Assembly (NCBI GenBank): GCA_937907415.1
Contig: CALCHY010000387.1
Span: forward strand, 1 to 8,353
Direction: 5' to 3'
Origin: an uncultured Trueperaceae bacterium
GTDB taxonomy: Bacteria > Deinococcota > Deinococci > Deinococcales > Trueperaceae
DNA: 8,353 nucleotides
Shown here: positions 1 to 6,074 of the stretch, piece after piece
Layout of the letters: each line of letters begins with the position of its first letter
Numbering within the stretch: the first letter of the stretch is position 1
The notes under the pieces: generated by a model
What the model was told of the DNA's origin: nothing
What the model saw: only the letters and a program-made list of their open reading frames with translations
The model's database searches: none
Position numbers and translations under genes: made by a program

Positions 1-2
1 CT

Positions 3-78
3 TGGTGGAGCCGAGGGGATTCGAACCCCTGACCTCGTGAGTGCGATTCACGCGCGCTCCCAACTGCGCCACGGCCCC
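3..78 (-). tRNA. tRNA-Ala (anticodon CGC)
   Basis: On the minus strand this folds as a complete 76-nt cloverleaf. The 7-bp acceptor stem is GGGGCCG/CGGCTCC. The D arm has stem GCGC/GCGC. The anticodon stem is CGTGA/TCACG with loop ATCGCAC, giving anticodon CGC that reads Ala codon GCG. The T arm is AGGGG-TTCGAAT-CCCCT, followed by discriminator A and an encoded CCA end. The third acceptor pair is G3:U70, the classic identity element recognised by alanyl-tRNA synthetase, which confirms the amino acid independently of the anticodon. The gene is intact. Its 3' flank and any terminator lie outside the window. Confidence 0.97.
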
Positions 79-89
79 AAGCAACCGGT

Positions 90-119
90 AGTGTAAGTTC
101 TTCGGCTCAGGGGTGTCAA
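90..119 (-). promoter_or_regulatory. Sigma70-type promoter of the tRNA-Ala gene
   Basis: On the minus strand a perfect -35 TTGACA (119 to 114) is followed after 18 bp by TACACT (95 to 90), which matches TATAAT at 4 of 6 positions. Initiation about 7 nt further on would leave a leader of only about 5 nt before the first tRNA base at 78. That is a common layout for stable-RNA genes. This is the best -35/-10 pair in the window. Confidence 0.75.
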
Positions 120-189
120 ACGGCGGCGGCGTGGCGTGAACTGGTCACTCGGCCTGGTTGGGGGCTGAACGGCAGCCGGCGCTTGGCGA

Positions 190-195
190 TACGAT
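190..195 (+). promoter_or_regulatory. Candidate -10 box for leaderless MFS transcript
   Basis: TACGAT fits the TANNNT -10 pattern and ends 8 nt before the ATG at 204, with no Shine-Dalgarno sequence between. This would give a leaderless mRNA starting at or near that ATG. The -35 region is poor. The call competes with an alternative start at 237 that has a good ribosome binding site. Confidence 0.3.
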
Positions 196-203
196 TGCCG
201 GGT

Positions 204-1508
204 ATGCAGACGACGCGCGTCAAGGAGCGCAACTTCATGCTTGGAGTGTTCAACGGCGTGTTCGTTAACGCCGGGGACGCCTTCATGCACTCGGGTCTTG
301 TGCTGGCGCCGTTCCTCGCCGTGCTAGGCGCTCCGGCTGTGATCATCGGGCTCGTTCCGGCCATCAAGGTCGGTGGCTGGTACTTGCCGCAACTGCTCGT
401 CGCCAACCGCATCTCGCATGAGCCTTTGAAGCTGCAGTTTTATCACTTCACCTCCACCGTCCGCTCCATCGCCCTGATGGTCATGACGCTGGCCGTGTTT
501 CTCGTTGGCGGCGACCAACCGTCACTCCTGATCCTCATCGTGCTGGTCATGTTGACCATCAACGCCATCGCAGGGGGCGTTGGCGGGGTGCCGTTCGCCG
601 ACGTCACCGCCAAGATCGTGCCGCACTCGCGGCTCGGGACTTTCTGGGCCATGCGCAACGCCATCGGCGGCGTGTTGGCGCTCGGCGCCGGCATCGTGCT
701 GCGTTACATTCTCGCGTCAGACATGAGCTTCCCGAACAACTTCGGGTTGATCCTGCTACTCGGCTCCCTACTCTCTGCCCTCGCTTACACGAGCTTCTCC
801 CTCGTCAAGGAACCGCCCGGCGTGCCGGGCATGCGGCGCCCACTGGTCGGCATGTTGCGTGACATTCCCGGCATCCTGAGGGTCGACGTCAGGCTCCGGC
901 GCTTCCTGCGCGTACGCTTCCTTGGCCTAGCCACGTTGCTCGCCGAACCGTTCTACGCCGTGTACGCCATCACCGTCATAGGGGCGCCAGATGCGGCCAT
1001 CGGCACGTACGTCATCGCCGCAACGGCGGCGTCCGTGCTCGGCAACCTCGCCTTCGGCATGTTGTCTAACCGCGGCATGAACGTCACCGTCATGCAGATT
1101 GGCTACGCGCTGCTCCTTGGCGCACCGCTCTGCGCCGTCCTCATCCAAGACTGGCGGTGGTTCTCCATGGTCTTCGTGCTGTCTGCTGTGGGCAACGCCG
1201 GCGTCGGCATCGCGGCCGCGAACTTGCTTTACGCCATCGCGCCGCTTGACGACAGGGCCTTGTACATCGGCCTCTCCAACTCGGTTCTGACCATCCCAAG
1301 CCTCGCGCCCGTGATGGCTGGCGCGTTGCTCACGTGGTTCAAGATGCCCACGATGTTCCTCGCCGCCGCCGCACTCGCCGTGGTGACGTTGGCGTTATCG
1401 TTCCGCTTCGGCACGCTACGCGAAGCCGACCGTACGGCCCTCGGCAAGAGCCGCGAACCGGAACCAGCCGAAGAACTTGCTGAGGCGCCGGCCAGCGAAG
1501 CGGGTTAG
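204..1508 (+). CDS. MFS-type transporter, 12 membrane segments, substrate unknown
   Basis: The product (434 aa from the ATG at 204) is an integral membrane protein with about twelve hydrophobic segments. A longer basic cytoplasmic loop sits between segments 6 and 7 (KEPPGVPGMRRP onward, rich in Arg), which is the usual 6+6 MFS arrangement. Segment 4 runs into a Gly-rich stretch (AGGVGGVPFADV) and then SRLGTFWAMRNAIGG, resembling a group of uncharacterised bacterial MFS proteins. The canonical loop 2-3 motif is degenerate, so no substrate can be named. The C-terminal tail of about 25 residues is polar and Glu/Ala rich. Three starts are possible: TTG at 183, ATG at 204, and ATG at 237, which alone has a good upstream AAGGAG. 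I chose 204 because the basic RVKERNF stretch before the first membrane segment looks like part of the protein, and a -10-like box lies just upstream. The stop overlaps that of the convergent gene by 4 bp. Confidence 0.85.
   Translation: MQTTRVKERNFMLGVFNGVFVNAGDAFMHSGLVLAPFLAVLGAPAVIIGLVPAIKVGGWYLPQLLVANRISHEPLKLQFYHFTSTVRSIALMVMTLAVFLVGGDQPSLLILIVLVMLTINAIAGGVGGVPFADVTAKIVPHSRLGTFWAMRNAIGGVLALGAGIVLRYILASDMSFPNNFGLILLLGSLLSALAYTSFSLVKEPPGVPGMRRPLVGMLRDIPGILRVDVRLRRFLRVRFLGLATLLAEPFYAVYAITVIGAPDAAIGTYVIAATAASVLGNLAFGMLSNRGMNVTVMQIGYALLLGAPLCAVLIQDWRWFSMVFVLSAVGNAGVGIAAANLLYAIAPLDDRALYIGLSNSVLTIPSLAPVMAGALLTWFKMPTMFLAAAALAVVTLALSFRFGTLREADRTALGKSREPEPAEELAEAPASEAG
222..227 (+). promoter_or_regulatory. 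Shine-Dalgarno-like AAGGAG inside the MFS 5' end
   Basis: AAGGAG lies 9 nt before an in-frame ATG at 237, inside the longer versions of the MFS reading frame. If it is used, the protein begins MLGVFNGVF and loses the basic N-terminal residues. It could also be chance, since AAGGAG here encodes Lys-Glu of VKER. Confidence 0.35.
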
Positions 1509-1834
1509 AGGCGCACGAACTCGTCGGTTGAAAGCACGAACACTATGGCGCCGCCGACGGGCACTTCCATCGGTTGGCTGGCGAACACGCCCTCGAGGGC
1601 ATGAATTGGCGAACCGGCGGTAACCACCTTGGTCCGTTCGCGGCAAGTGGCGTGGATGATGTCTTTGGCCTCGATCACCTTATGGTCCTCGACGCCGATC
1701 AGAACGGTGGTATTACCCTCTCGCAAGAACCCCCCGGTCGAGGCGAGCTTGGTGGACTGAAAACCACGGTCCCCCAAAGCTTCTTGTAGGCGCGCCGCGT
1801 CGGCGTCCTGCACGATGGCAAGGATCAATTTCAT
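1505..1834 (-). CDS. darA: PII-like cyclic-di-AMP receptor (DarA/PstA/YaaQ family)
   Basis: The product is a 109-aa cytosolic protein of the family known as DarA in Bacillus subtilis and PstA in Staphylococcus and Listeria. These are trimeric PII-like proteins that bind cyclic-di-AMP. It begins MKLILAIVQD, the typical first beta strand. It then has the family hallmark KLASTGGFLREGNTT (residues 29-43) followed by VLIGVED. From what I know of the family, T28, G35-F36, N41 and G47 correspond to residues lining the nucleotide pocket, and all are present. Length is normal for the family. The downstream target of this family is not firmly established. No diadenylate cyclase or phosphodiesterase is in the window. 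No Shine-Dalgarno site precedes the ATG, and the gene may be leaderless from TACCAT. It is divergent from the Sel1 gene and overlaps the convergent MFS gene by 4 bp at the stop codons. Confidence 0.9.
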   Translation of the reverse strand: MKLILAIVQDADAARLQEALGDRGFQSTKLASTGGFLREGNTTVLIGVEDHKVIEAKDIIHATCRERTKVVTAGSPIHALEGVFASQPMEVPVGGAIVFVLSTDEFVRL

Positions 1835-1843
1835 CTTGTGACC

Positions 1844-1849
1844 ATGGTA
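1844..1849 (-). promoter_or_regulatory. Candidate extended -10 for the c-di-AMP receptor gene
   Basis: On the minus strand TGCTACCAT gives an extended -10 (TGN followed by TACCAT, fitting TANNNT) that ends 9 nt before the start codon at 1834. No Shine-Dalgarno sequence lies in the gap (GGTCACAAG), so a leaderless or nearly leaderless transcript is likely. No convincing -35 hexamer is visible. Confidence 0.4.
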
Positions 1850-1876
1850 GCAGACTGGGAACGATTACCATGCGAT

Positions 1877-1882
1877 TAGAAT
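1877..1882 (+). promoter_or_regulatory. Candidate -10 for the Sel1 membrane protein gene
   Basis: TAGAAT matches TATAAT at 5 of 6 positions and sits 24 nt before the TTG start. That leaves room for a short leader with a ribosome binding site. There is no good -35 hexamer 16-18 bp upstream, so the assignment rests on the -10 and its position alone. Confidence 0.35.
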
Positions 1883-1897
1883 GAGAGCGAAACCGGA

Positions 1898-1903
1898 AGG
1901 TGA
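1898..1903 (+). promoter_or_regulatory. Ribosome binding site that supports a TTG start
   Basis: AGGTGA, within GGAAGGTGAGG, pairs with the anti-Shine-Dalgarno tail of 16S rRNA in the AGGTGA register and lies 3 nt before TTG at 1907. No ATG occurs in frame until codon 32, inside the conserved N-terminal domain, so this site decides the start. Confidence 0.6.
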
Positions 1904-1906
1904 GGC

Positions 1907-3517
1907 TTGACCGAACGACGCTTCGTAGTTGAGATCACGCGCCAAGTGCCACCCACAGAGGTAGCTGAAGTAGCCGCGCGCGTGGCGGAGCGCCTTGACA
2001 TGGAGGCGCAACGCATCGTCACGCTCCTCAGCGGCCGCGTCGGTGCGGTGACGAAGGCGGTGCTGCAAGACAAGGCCGTCGCCATCGCCGAGGTGTTCGC
2101 TGCGGCAGGCGTGGAAGTAGTCGTGCTAGCCGCGCCGGAGCCGAGCGCCGCACCGACGCCAGCTAAGGCGCCGGAAGCAGTAGTCACGGAACCAGCGAGC
2201 TGGTACGCCACGGGCGCCGGAGCCGAGCATGAGGGCGACGCTGAGGCCGAAGAGGCCGAAGAGGACGAAGAGGACGCTGAAGAGGGCGGCGCCCAAGCCA
2301 CGCCCGCCCGGCAGGTGTGGGACTCGGGGCGGGCGTGGTCCGATGACGAGGTGGGCGACTGGCGCGCACTAGCGCCGCGTGCGTCAGACTTCCACGGGGT
2401 TGTCGGCCAAGCCGAGGACGAACTCGAACCGCTCGAGGCGGACCCATACGAAGAAGAGGCGTTCGAGGACGAGCCGTACACGCCAGAAGCAGCGGCAGGT
2501 GCGCCCGCGCCCGAGGATCACGGTGCAGCGCCTTATGACGGTGAGGTCGCGGACCCAGAGGCGGCCGCCGCCGCCAGCAGCGGCGTAGTGCCACCTGCCG
2601 CGCCGTTCCAGGCCGACGACGGTCAGCGCTACCGCGACATCGACCCGGAGTTGGAGGACGAGGCCGACCGTCTTGGGCCACGGCCAGCTGGAGCCGGTCC
2701 GTCCGTGTTCTCGACTTCTACGCGTTGGGTGCCGTCGCCGCACGACGAGTACGGCTTCGATCCGGACGAGGTTCCGATGGTTCCGGCGAGTGGCCCGGCT
2801 GCGGGGGCCGTTGACGAAGGCCGCATGACTACGGCAGGGCGCGGCGTCGGTGCGCGCAGCGGCACTACGACGACCTTCGGTCAGCAACCTGAGGAAGCAC
2901 CCAAGGAGGGCCCGCAGTTGCGGATCTTCCTCATGTGGGCGCTGATCGTTTCCATCGTCCTCTTCCTCCTCCTGCAGTTCGTCATGGCCGACCGCACCAG
3001 CGGCGCGCCACCCGTCTCCGCCTACGCGGCCGGGCTGGCGGCGTTCCGCAAGGGTGAGTTCGCAAGTGCCATACGTGCCTGGGAGCCAGAAGCAGAGGCA
3101 GGCAACGCGACGGCCCAGTACTACCTGGGTTACATGGCCCAGAACGGCCTCGGCCAGTCGTGGAGCAACGCCAGAGCGGCGGGCTACTACCGCCGCGCCG
3201 CCGAGGCTGGGTTGCCAGAAGCGCAACTCGCGCTAGGCGATCTCTACCTTAGGGGGATGGGCGTCGAGCAGGACGACGGCCGCGGCGCCGGCCTCTACGC
3301 CATGGCAGCCGGAGCGGGCGACCCGCGTGCGCGCTTCGAGTACGGCAAGCTCTTGCTGCACGGCAAAGGCGTAACGCGCGACCCGGCGGCAGCGCTCGAC
3401 CAGTTCGAGGCCGCGGCAGCTGGAGGGTGGGAGGCGGCAGCCGACTACGTCGCCTTCGCCAAAGAAGCTGCCGCCGAGACCGCGGCCGCCGAACAGGCTG
3501 CGCCCCAAGCTCCGTAA
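1907..3517 (+). CDS. Single-pass membrane protein: alpha/beta domain, acidic linker, Sel1 repeats
   Basis: A 536-aa protein with four parts. Residues 1-75 form a compact alpha/beta domain starting RRFVVEITRQVP and ending EVVVL. It looks like the small L7/L12-like or ferredoxin-like modules at the front of some uncharacterised bacterial proteins, and its function is unknown. Residues 80-335 are a low-complexity Ala/Pro/Glu/Asp linker, extremely acidic at 107-127. Residues 339-360 are one hydrophobic membrane segment (MWALIVSIVLFLLLQFVM core). Residues 367-520 are alpha-solenoid: a TPR-like first hairpin (YAAGLAAFRKGEFASAI), then three Sel1 repeats of exactly 36 residues at 401-436, 437-472 and 473-508 (A-LG-Y--G-G pattern), then a partial Ala-rich last helix. 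With no N-terminal signal, the membrane segment should act as a signal anchor, putting the Sel1 part outside. That topology is inferred. Sel1 repeats normally mediate protein-protein binding. Translation starts at TTG. The gene is divergent from the c-di-AMP receptor gene and 57 bp before the DUF11-like gene. I do not recognise a named homologue. Confidence 0.85.
   Translation: MTERRFVVEITRQVPPTEVAEVAARVAERLDMEAQRIVTLLSGRVGAVTKAVLQDKAVAIAEVFAAAGVEVVVLAAPEPSAAPTPAKAPEAVVTEPASWYATGAGAEHEGDAEAEEAEEDEEDAEEGGAQATPARQVWDSGRAWSDDEVGDWRALAPRASDFHGVVGQAEDELEPLEADPYEEEAFEDEPYTPEAAAGAPAPEDHGAAPYDGEVADPEAAAAASSGVVPPAAPFQADDGQRYRDIDPELEDEADRLGPRPAGAGPSVFSTSTRWVPSPHDEYGFDPDEVPMVPASGPAAGAVDEGRMTTAGRGVGARSGTTTTFGQQPEEAPKEGPQLRIFLMWALIVSIVLFLLLQFVMADRTSGAPPVSAYAAGLAAFRKGEFASAIRAWEPEAEAGNATAQYYLGYMAQNGLGQSWSNARAAGYYRRAAEAGLPEAQLALGDLYLRGMGVEQDDGRGAGLYAMAAGAGDPRARFEYGKLLLHGKGVTRDPAAALDQFEAAAAGGWEAAADYVAFAKEAAAETAAAEQAAPQAP
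2243..2278 (+). repeat. 9-bp imperfect tandem repeat encoding an acidic run
   Basis: Four consecutive 9-bp units: GAGGCCGAA twice exactly, then GAGGACGAA and GAGGACGCT. They encode Glu-(Ala/Asp)-(Glu/Ala) triplets in the acidic linker of the Sel1 protein. The in-frame 9-bp period suggests expansion by slippage, and copy number may vary between strains without changing the frame. Confidence 0.6.
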
Positions 3518-3561
3518 AGGCGCCGTTCACACGGGCTCAACTAGTCGTCATCTTAGGTTGC

Positions 3562-3567
3562 TATCTT
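3562..3567 (+). promoter_or_regulatory. Candidate -10 for leaderless DUF11-like gene
   Basis: TATCTT (TANNNT, 4 of 6 to TATAAT) ends 7 nt before the ATG at 3575. The gap TAGCAAG holds no Shine-Dalgarno sequence. This is the spacing expected if transcription starts at the A of the start codon. The 57-bp gap to the upstream gene also allows read-through, but an independent leaderless promoter fits the layout better. The -35 region is weak. Confidence 0.45.
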
Positions 3568-3574
3568 TAGCAAG

Positions 3575-4102
3575 ATGAGAAGCCGCCTCTTCCGCACCGC
3601 GCGCCCGGCGCGCCAACTGCTCTCCTTACTCACCTTCGCCTTGGTCGTCTTGTCTAGCGGCACCGCCGCCGCTCAGGGCAGCAACCCGATCACGTTCCGC
3701 AGCGAGATCTACGTGGTCAGCCAGGTCACGTTGGCTGACGGAACGAAAGAGGAACGCTTCACCGCCGCAACGCAAGCGATACCCGGTCAGGTGGTCGAGT
3801 TCCGCATCTTCGCTAAGAACGCCGGCGAAACGACCTTGCCTGCCGGCGTCGTGCAGATCTACGGCCCCGTGCAGAGTGGCATGGAGTTCGTAGCTAACTC
3901 GGCGACCCCCAGCTCGACCGAGGTGCTCACCGAGTTCTCCGTCGACGGCGTCAACTTCTCGGAACCGCCCGTCCTCGTCGGGCCAACCTCCGACCGCCGC
4001 GTGGCCGAGCCAACCGAGTACACGATGATCCGCTGGACGCTCCTCATACCCATGGAACCGGGCCAGGAAGAGCCGTTCTACTACCGCGTAGTCCTCAAGT
4101 GA
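3575..4102 (+). CDS. Small secreted DUF11-like protein
   Basis: A 175-aa exported protein. Residues 1-33 are a typical Sec signal peptide: basic start MRSRLFRTARPARQ, hydrophobic core LLSLLTFALVVL, then an AAA-Q cleavage site near residue 33. The mature part is one beta-rich domain. It includes PGQVVEFRIFAKNAG (about residues 69-83), then TTLPAGVVQIYGPV, an SATPSS turn, and a closing IRWTLLIPMEPGQEEPFYYRV. The pattern of a PGQ followed by strand, N-x-G, and a final P-G strand is that of DUF11-type immunoglobulin-like domains found in surface proteins. Here there is a single copy and no anchor motif (no LPXTG, no second membrane segment, no lipobox), so it is probably periplasmic or loosely surface-bound. 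Similar single-domain proteins occur, to my knowledge, in Deinococcota, but I could not check this. Its biochemical role is unknown. The stop lies 13 bp from the stop of the convergent ABC gene. Confidence 0.85.
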   Translation: MRSRLFRTARPARQLLSLLTFALVVLSSGTAAAQGSNPITFRSEIYVVSQVTLADGTKEERFTAATQAIPGQVVEFRIFAKNAGETTLPAGVVQIYGPVQSGMEFVANSATPSSTEVLTEFSVDGVNFSEPPVLVGPTSDRRVAEPTEYTMIRWTLLIPMEPGQEEPFYYRVVLK

Positions 4103-4115
4103 GCGATCGCCAGGC
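4103..4115. other. 13-bp convergent junction with GCGATCGC palindrome
   Basis: The whole space between the convergent stop codons of the DUF11-like gene and the ABC exporter gene is 13 bp. It begins with the perfect 8-bp palindrome GCGATCGC. No stem-loop with a T tract is present, so neither gene has an intrinsic terminator here. Confidence 0.5.
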
Positions 4116-6074
4116 CTAGGACTTACCGGCGCGCTCCTGGTACTGCAGCTCGTAAAGCTTGCGGTAGTAGCCCTCCACCTTCAACAGCTGGAAGTGATTA
4201 CCTTCCTCGATCAACCGTCCCTTACGCATGACCATGATCCGGTCGACGTCCTGGATGGTGGAGAGGCGGTGCGCGATGATGATGCTCGTCCGGCCCTGCA
4301 TCAGCTTCTTGAGGGCGTCCTGGATGAGTTCTTCGGTCTCCGTGTCGACGTTGGCGGTAGCCTCATCAAGCACGAGCAGGATGTCTGGGTTCTGCACCAA
4401 CGCCCTGGCGAACGCTATCAGTTGCTTCTGACCCGTCGAGAAGCCAGCGCCGCGCTCGAGTACCGGAGTGTCGTAACCCTCGGGCAGCTTGGAGATGAAG
4501 CCGTGGGCGTTGACGAAACGCGCGGCCTCCTCCACCTGCTCCTGCGGCACGCTGTCGTCACCGAGGGTGATGTTGCTGCGCACGGTGCCTGAGAAGAGGA
4601 ACGGGTCTTGCAGCACGATGCCGACGTGGCGCCGCAACTGCACTTGGTCGTAGTCCTTGACGTCTACCCCGTCGATGCTCACGCGTCCGCGCTGCACGTC
4701 GTAGAAGCGGCTGACGAGGCTGATGATGGTCGTCTTGCCTGCGCCGGTGTGCCCGACGAAAGCGACTGACTCACCAGGGGCGATCGTGAAGTCGACGCCG
4801 CGCAGCACCCAGTCCTCGTCGTCGTAAGCGAACCACACGTCGTCGAACTTGACTTCGCCGCGGAAAGGCTGCTCGAAGCGCAGGGCGTCCGGCTTGTCTG
4901 CGACCTGTTCCGGGGTGTCGAGGAGGCCGAAGATGCGCTCGCTTGACGCCATGGCCGCCTGGATGATGTTGAACTTGTCAGACAGGTCCTGCAGCGGCCT
5001 GAAGAACATGCCGGAGTACTGGATGTACGCCACTAGCACGCCGATGGTCACGAACGACTCAACCCCAGGTATGAGCTTGGTGCCCGCGTAGTACAGGATC
5101 AGGGCCGTCGAGATGGCGCTCATGATGCCAACGGTCGGGAAGAAGAGGCTGAACCAGCGCACCTGCTCGTTGTTGGCGTCGAGGAGTTCGAGGTTCACCT
5201 CGTCGAAGCGCCGCGCATTACGCGCCTCACGGTTGAACACCTGCACGGTCTTCATTCCGCTGAGGTTCTCGGCCAAGTAGGCGTTGGAGCGCGAGGTGCG
5301 CAACCGCACGGCGCGGTAAGCCACGCGAATGCGGCGGCGCAGCAGGTTGAGCAGTAGGAACAGCGGCGGCATGACGATCAGGGTGATGAGCGCCATGCGC
5401 CAGTTGATGGTGAACATGTAGAAGAGCAGACCAGCCATGAGGCCGACGTCCGCGATCAGGCCAACGACGCCGTCCGTCATCATCTGCTGGATGGCGTCGA
5501 CGTCGCTAGTAATGCGGGTGATGAGGCGACCGACCGGCGTGCGGTCGAAGAAGCCCATGTGCAGCCGCTGGATCTTGGTGAACATCTCGCGCCTGACGTC
5601 GAAGATGATGCGTTGCCCAAGCCACGAGATGAGGTAGGTGTAACCGTAACGCAGGACGAAACTGCCGAGGCGCAAGCTCATGTAGAGGATGACGACCATC
5701 CAAAGCCCCTGCAGGCGCGCGTCCATGGTCAGGCTGGCGAACGGTTCGGCGCTCGCGATGATGTAGTTATCGAGCGCGCGGGCGAGGAGGGTCGGGAAGA
5801 TCGGCGCCAAGGCGCTGTTGAGCAGCAGCAACCCCACCCCGAGAACCAGCTGTAGGCGGTAAGGCTTGAGGTAGCGCAGCAGCCTCAGCATGATGCCCTG
5901 GTCGTACGCTTTCTCGAACGCCTCCCCGTCCTCGTCGCGAACGCTCTCGGCGCGCATGATGCGGCGGCGCTCGCGGCTGCGGGTGCGGTAGGCGTCTTTG
6001 GCTTCCTTGACGGAGTAGTCAGGTATGTCGGTGTCCAGCAGGTCGCGCGGGCGGCGGTCGGCAGAAGTGATCAC
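4116..6074 (-). CDS. Heterodimeric ABC exporter subunit with catalytic Glu and degenerate signature
   Basis: A 652-aa half-transporter with the ABC membrane domain N-terminal (roughly residues 70-380) and the nucleotide-binding domain C-terminal (about 405-645). Motifs: Walker A GHTGAGKT 441-448, Q-loop Gln489, Walker B ILLVLD 565-570 followed by catalytic Glu571, H-loop His602. The signature is FSTGQ (545-549) instead of LSGGQ, so it should complete the partner's non-hydrolytic site, while its own Walker motifs meet the partner's intact LSGGQ. This is the TM288-like (canonical Walker B) role. A charged extension of about 55 residues precedes the first membrane segment; DGEAFEKAYDQG just before the coupling helix is typical of this half. 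The start is GTG, with TGGAGG 4 nt upstream. It overlaps the upstream gene's TGA by 4 nt (GTGA), implying translational coupling in one operon. Likely role: ATP-driven export of drugs, lipids or peptides. The substrate cannot be deduced. Confidence 0.93.
   Translation of the reverse strand: MITSADRRPRDLLDTDIPDYSVKEAKDAYRTRSRERRRIMRAESVRDEDGEAFEKAYDQGIMLRLLRYLKPYRLQLVLGVGLLLLNSALAPIFPTLLARALDNYIIASAEPFASLTMDARLQGLWMVVILYMSLRLGSFVLRYGYTYLISWLGQRIIFDVRREMFTKIQRLHMGFFDRTPVGRLITRITSDVDAIQQMMTDGVVGLIADVGLMAGLLFYMFTINWRMALITLIVMPPLFLLLNLLRRRIRVAYRAVRLRTSRSNAYLAENLSGMKTVQVFNREARNARRFDEVNLELLDANNEQVRWFSLFFPTVGIMSAISTALILYYAGTKLIPGVESFVTIGVLVAYIQYSGMFFRPLQDLSDKFNIIQAAMASSERIFGLLDTPEQVADKPDALRFEQPFRGEVKFDDVWFAYDDEDWVLRGVDFTIAPGESVAFVGHTGAGKTTIISLVSRFYDVQRGRVSIDGVDVKDYDQVQLRRHVGIVLQDPFLFSGTVRSNITLGDDSVPQEQVEEAARFVNAHGFISKLPEGYDTPVLERGAGFSTGQKQLIAFARALVQNPDILLVLDEATANVDTETEELIQDALKKLMQGRTSIIIAHRLSTIQDVDRIMVMRKGRLIEEGNHFQLLKVEGYYRKLYELQYQERAGKS

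Noticed and set aside
3..203. tRNA gene as an integration site for a mobile element
   Set aside because: There is no integrase gene and no repeat of the tRNA 3' end in the window. The region to the left is not visible.
2384..3226. Long minus-strand open frame (280 codons) opposite the Sel1 gene
   Set aside because: It lies wholly within the Sel1 coding region. Its translation is Arg-rich with no domain pattern, whereas the plus frame has a clear membrane segment and Sel1 repeats. It is a shadow of GC-rich coding sequence.
3523..3534. CCGT-TCAC-ACGG hairpin after the Sel1 gene as a terminator
   Set aside because: The stem is only 4 bp and no T tract follows, so it does not qualify as an intrinsic terminator.
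4110..4140. CCAGG/CCTGG inverted repeat at the end of the ABC operon
   Set aside because: A 5-bp stem with a loop of about 21 nt and no T tract is expected by chance in GC-rich sequence.
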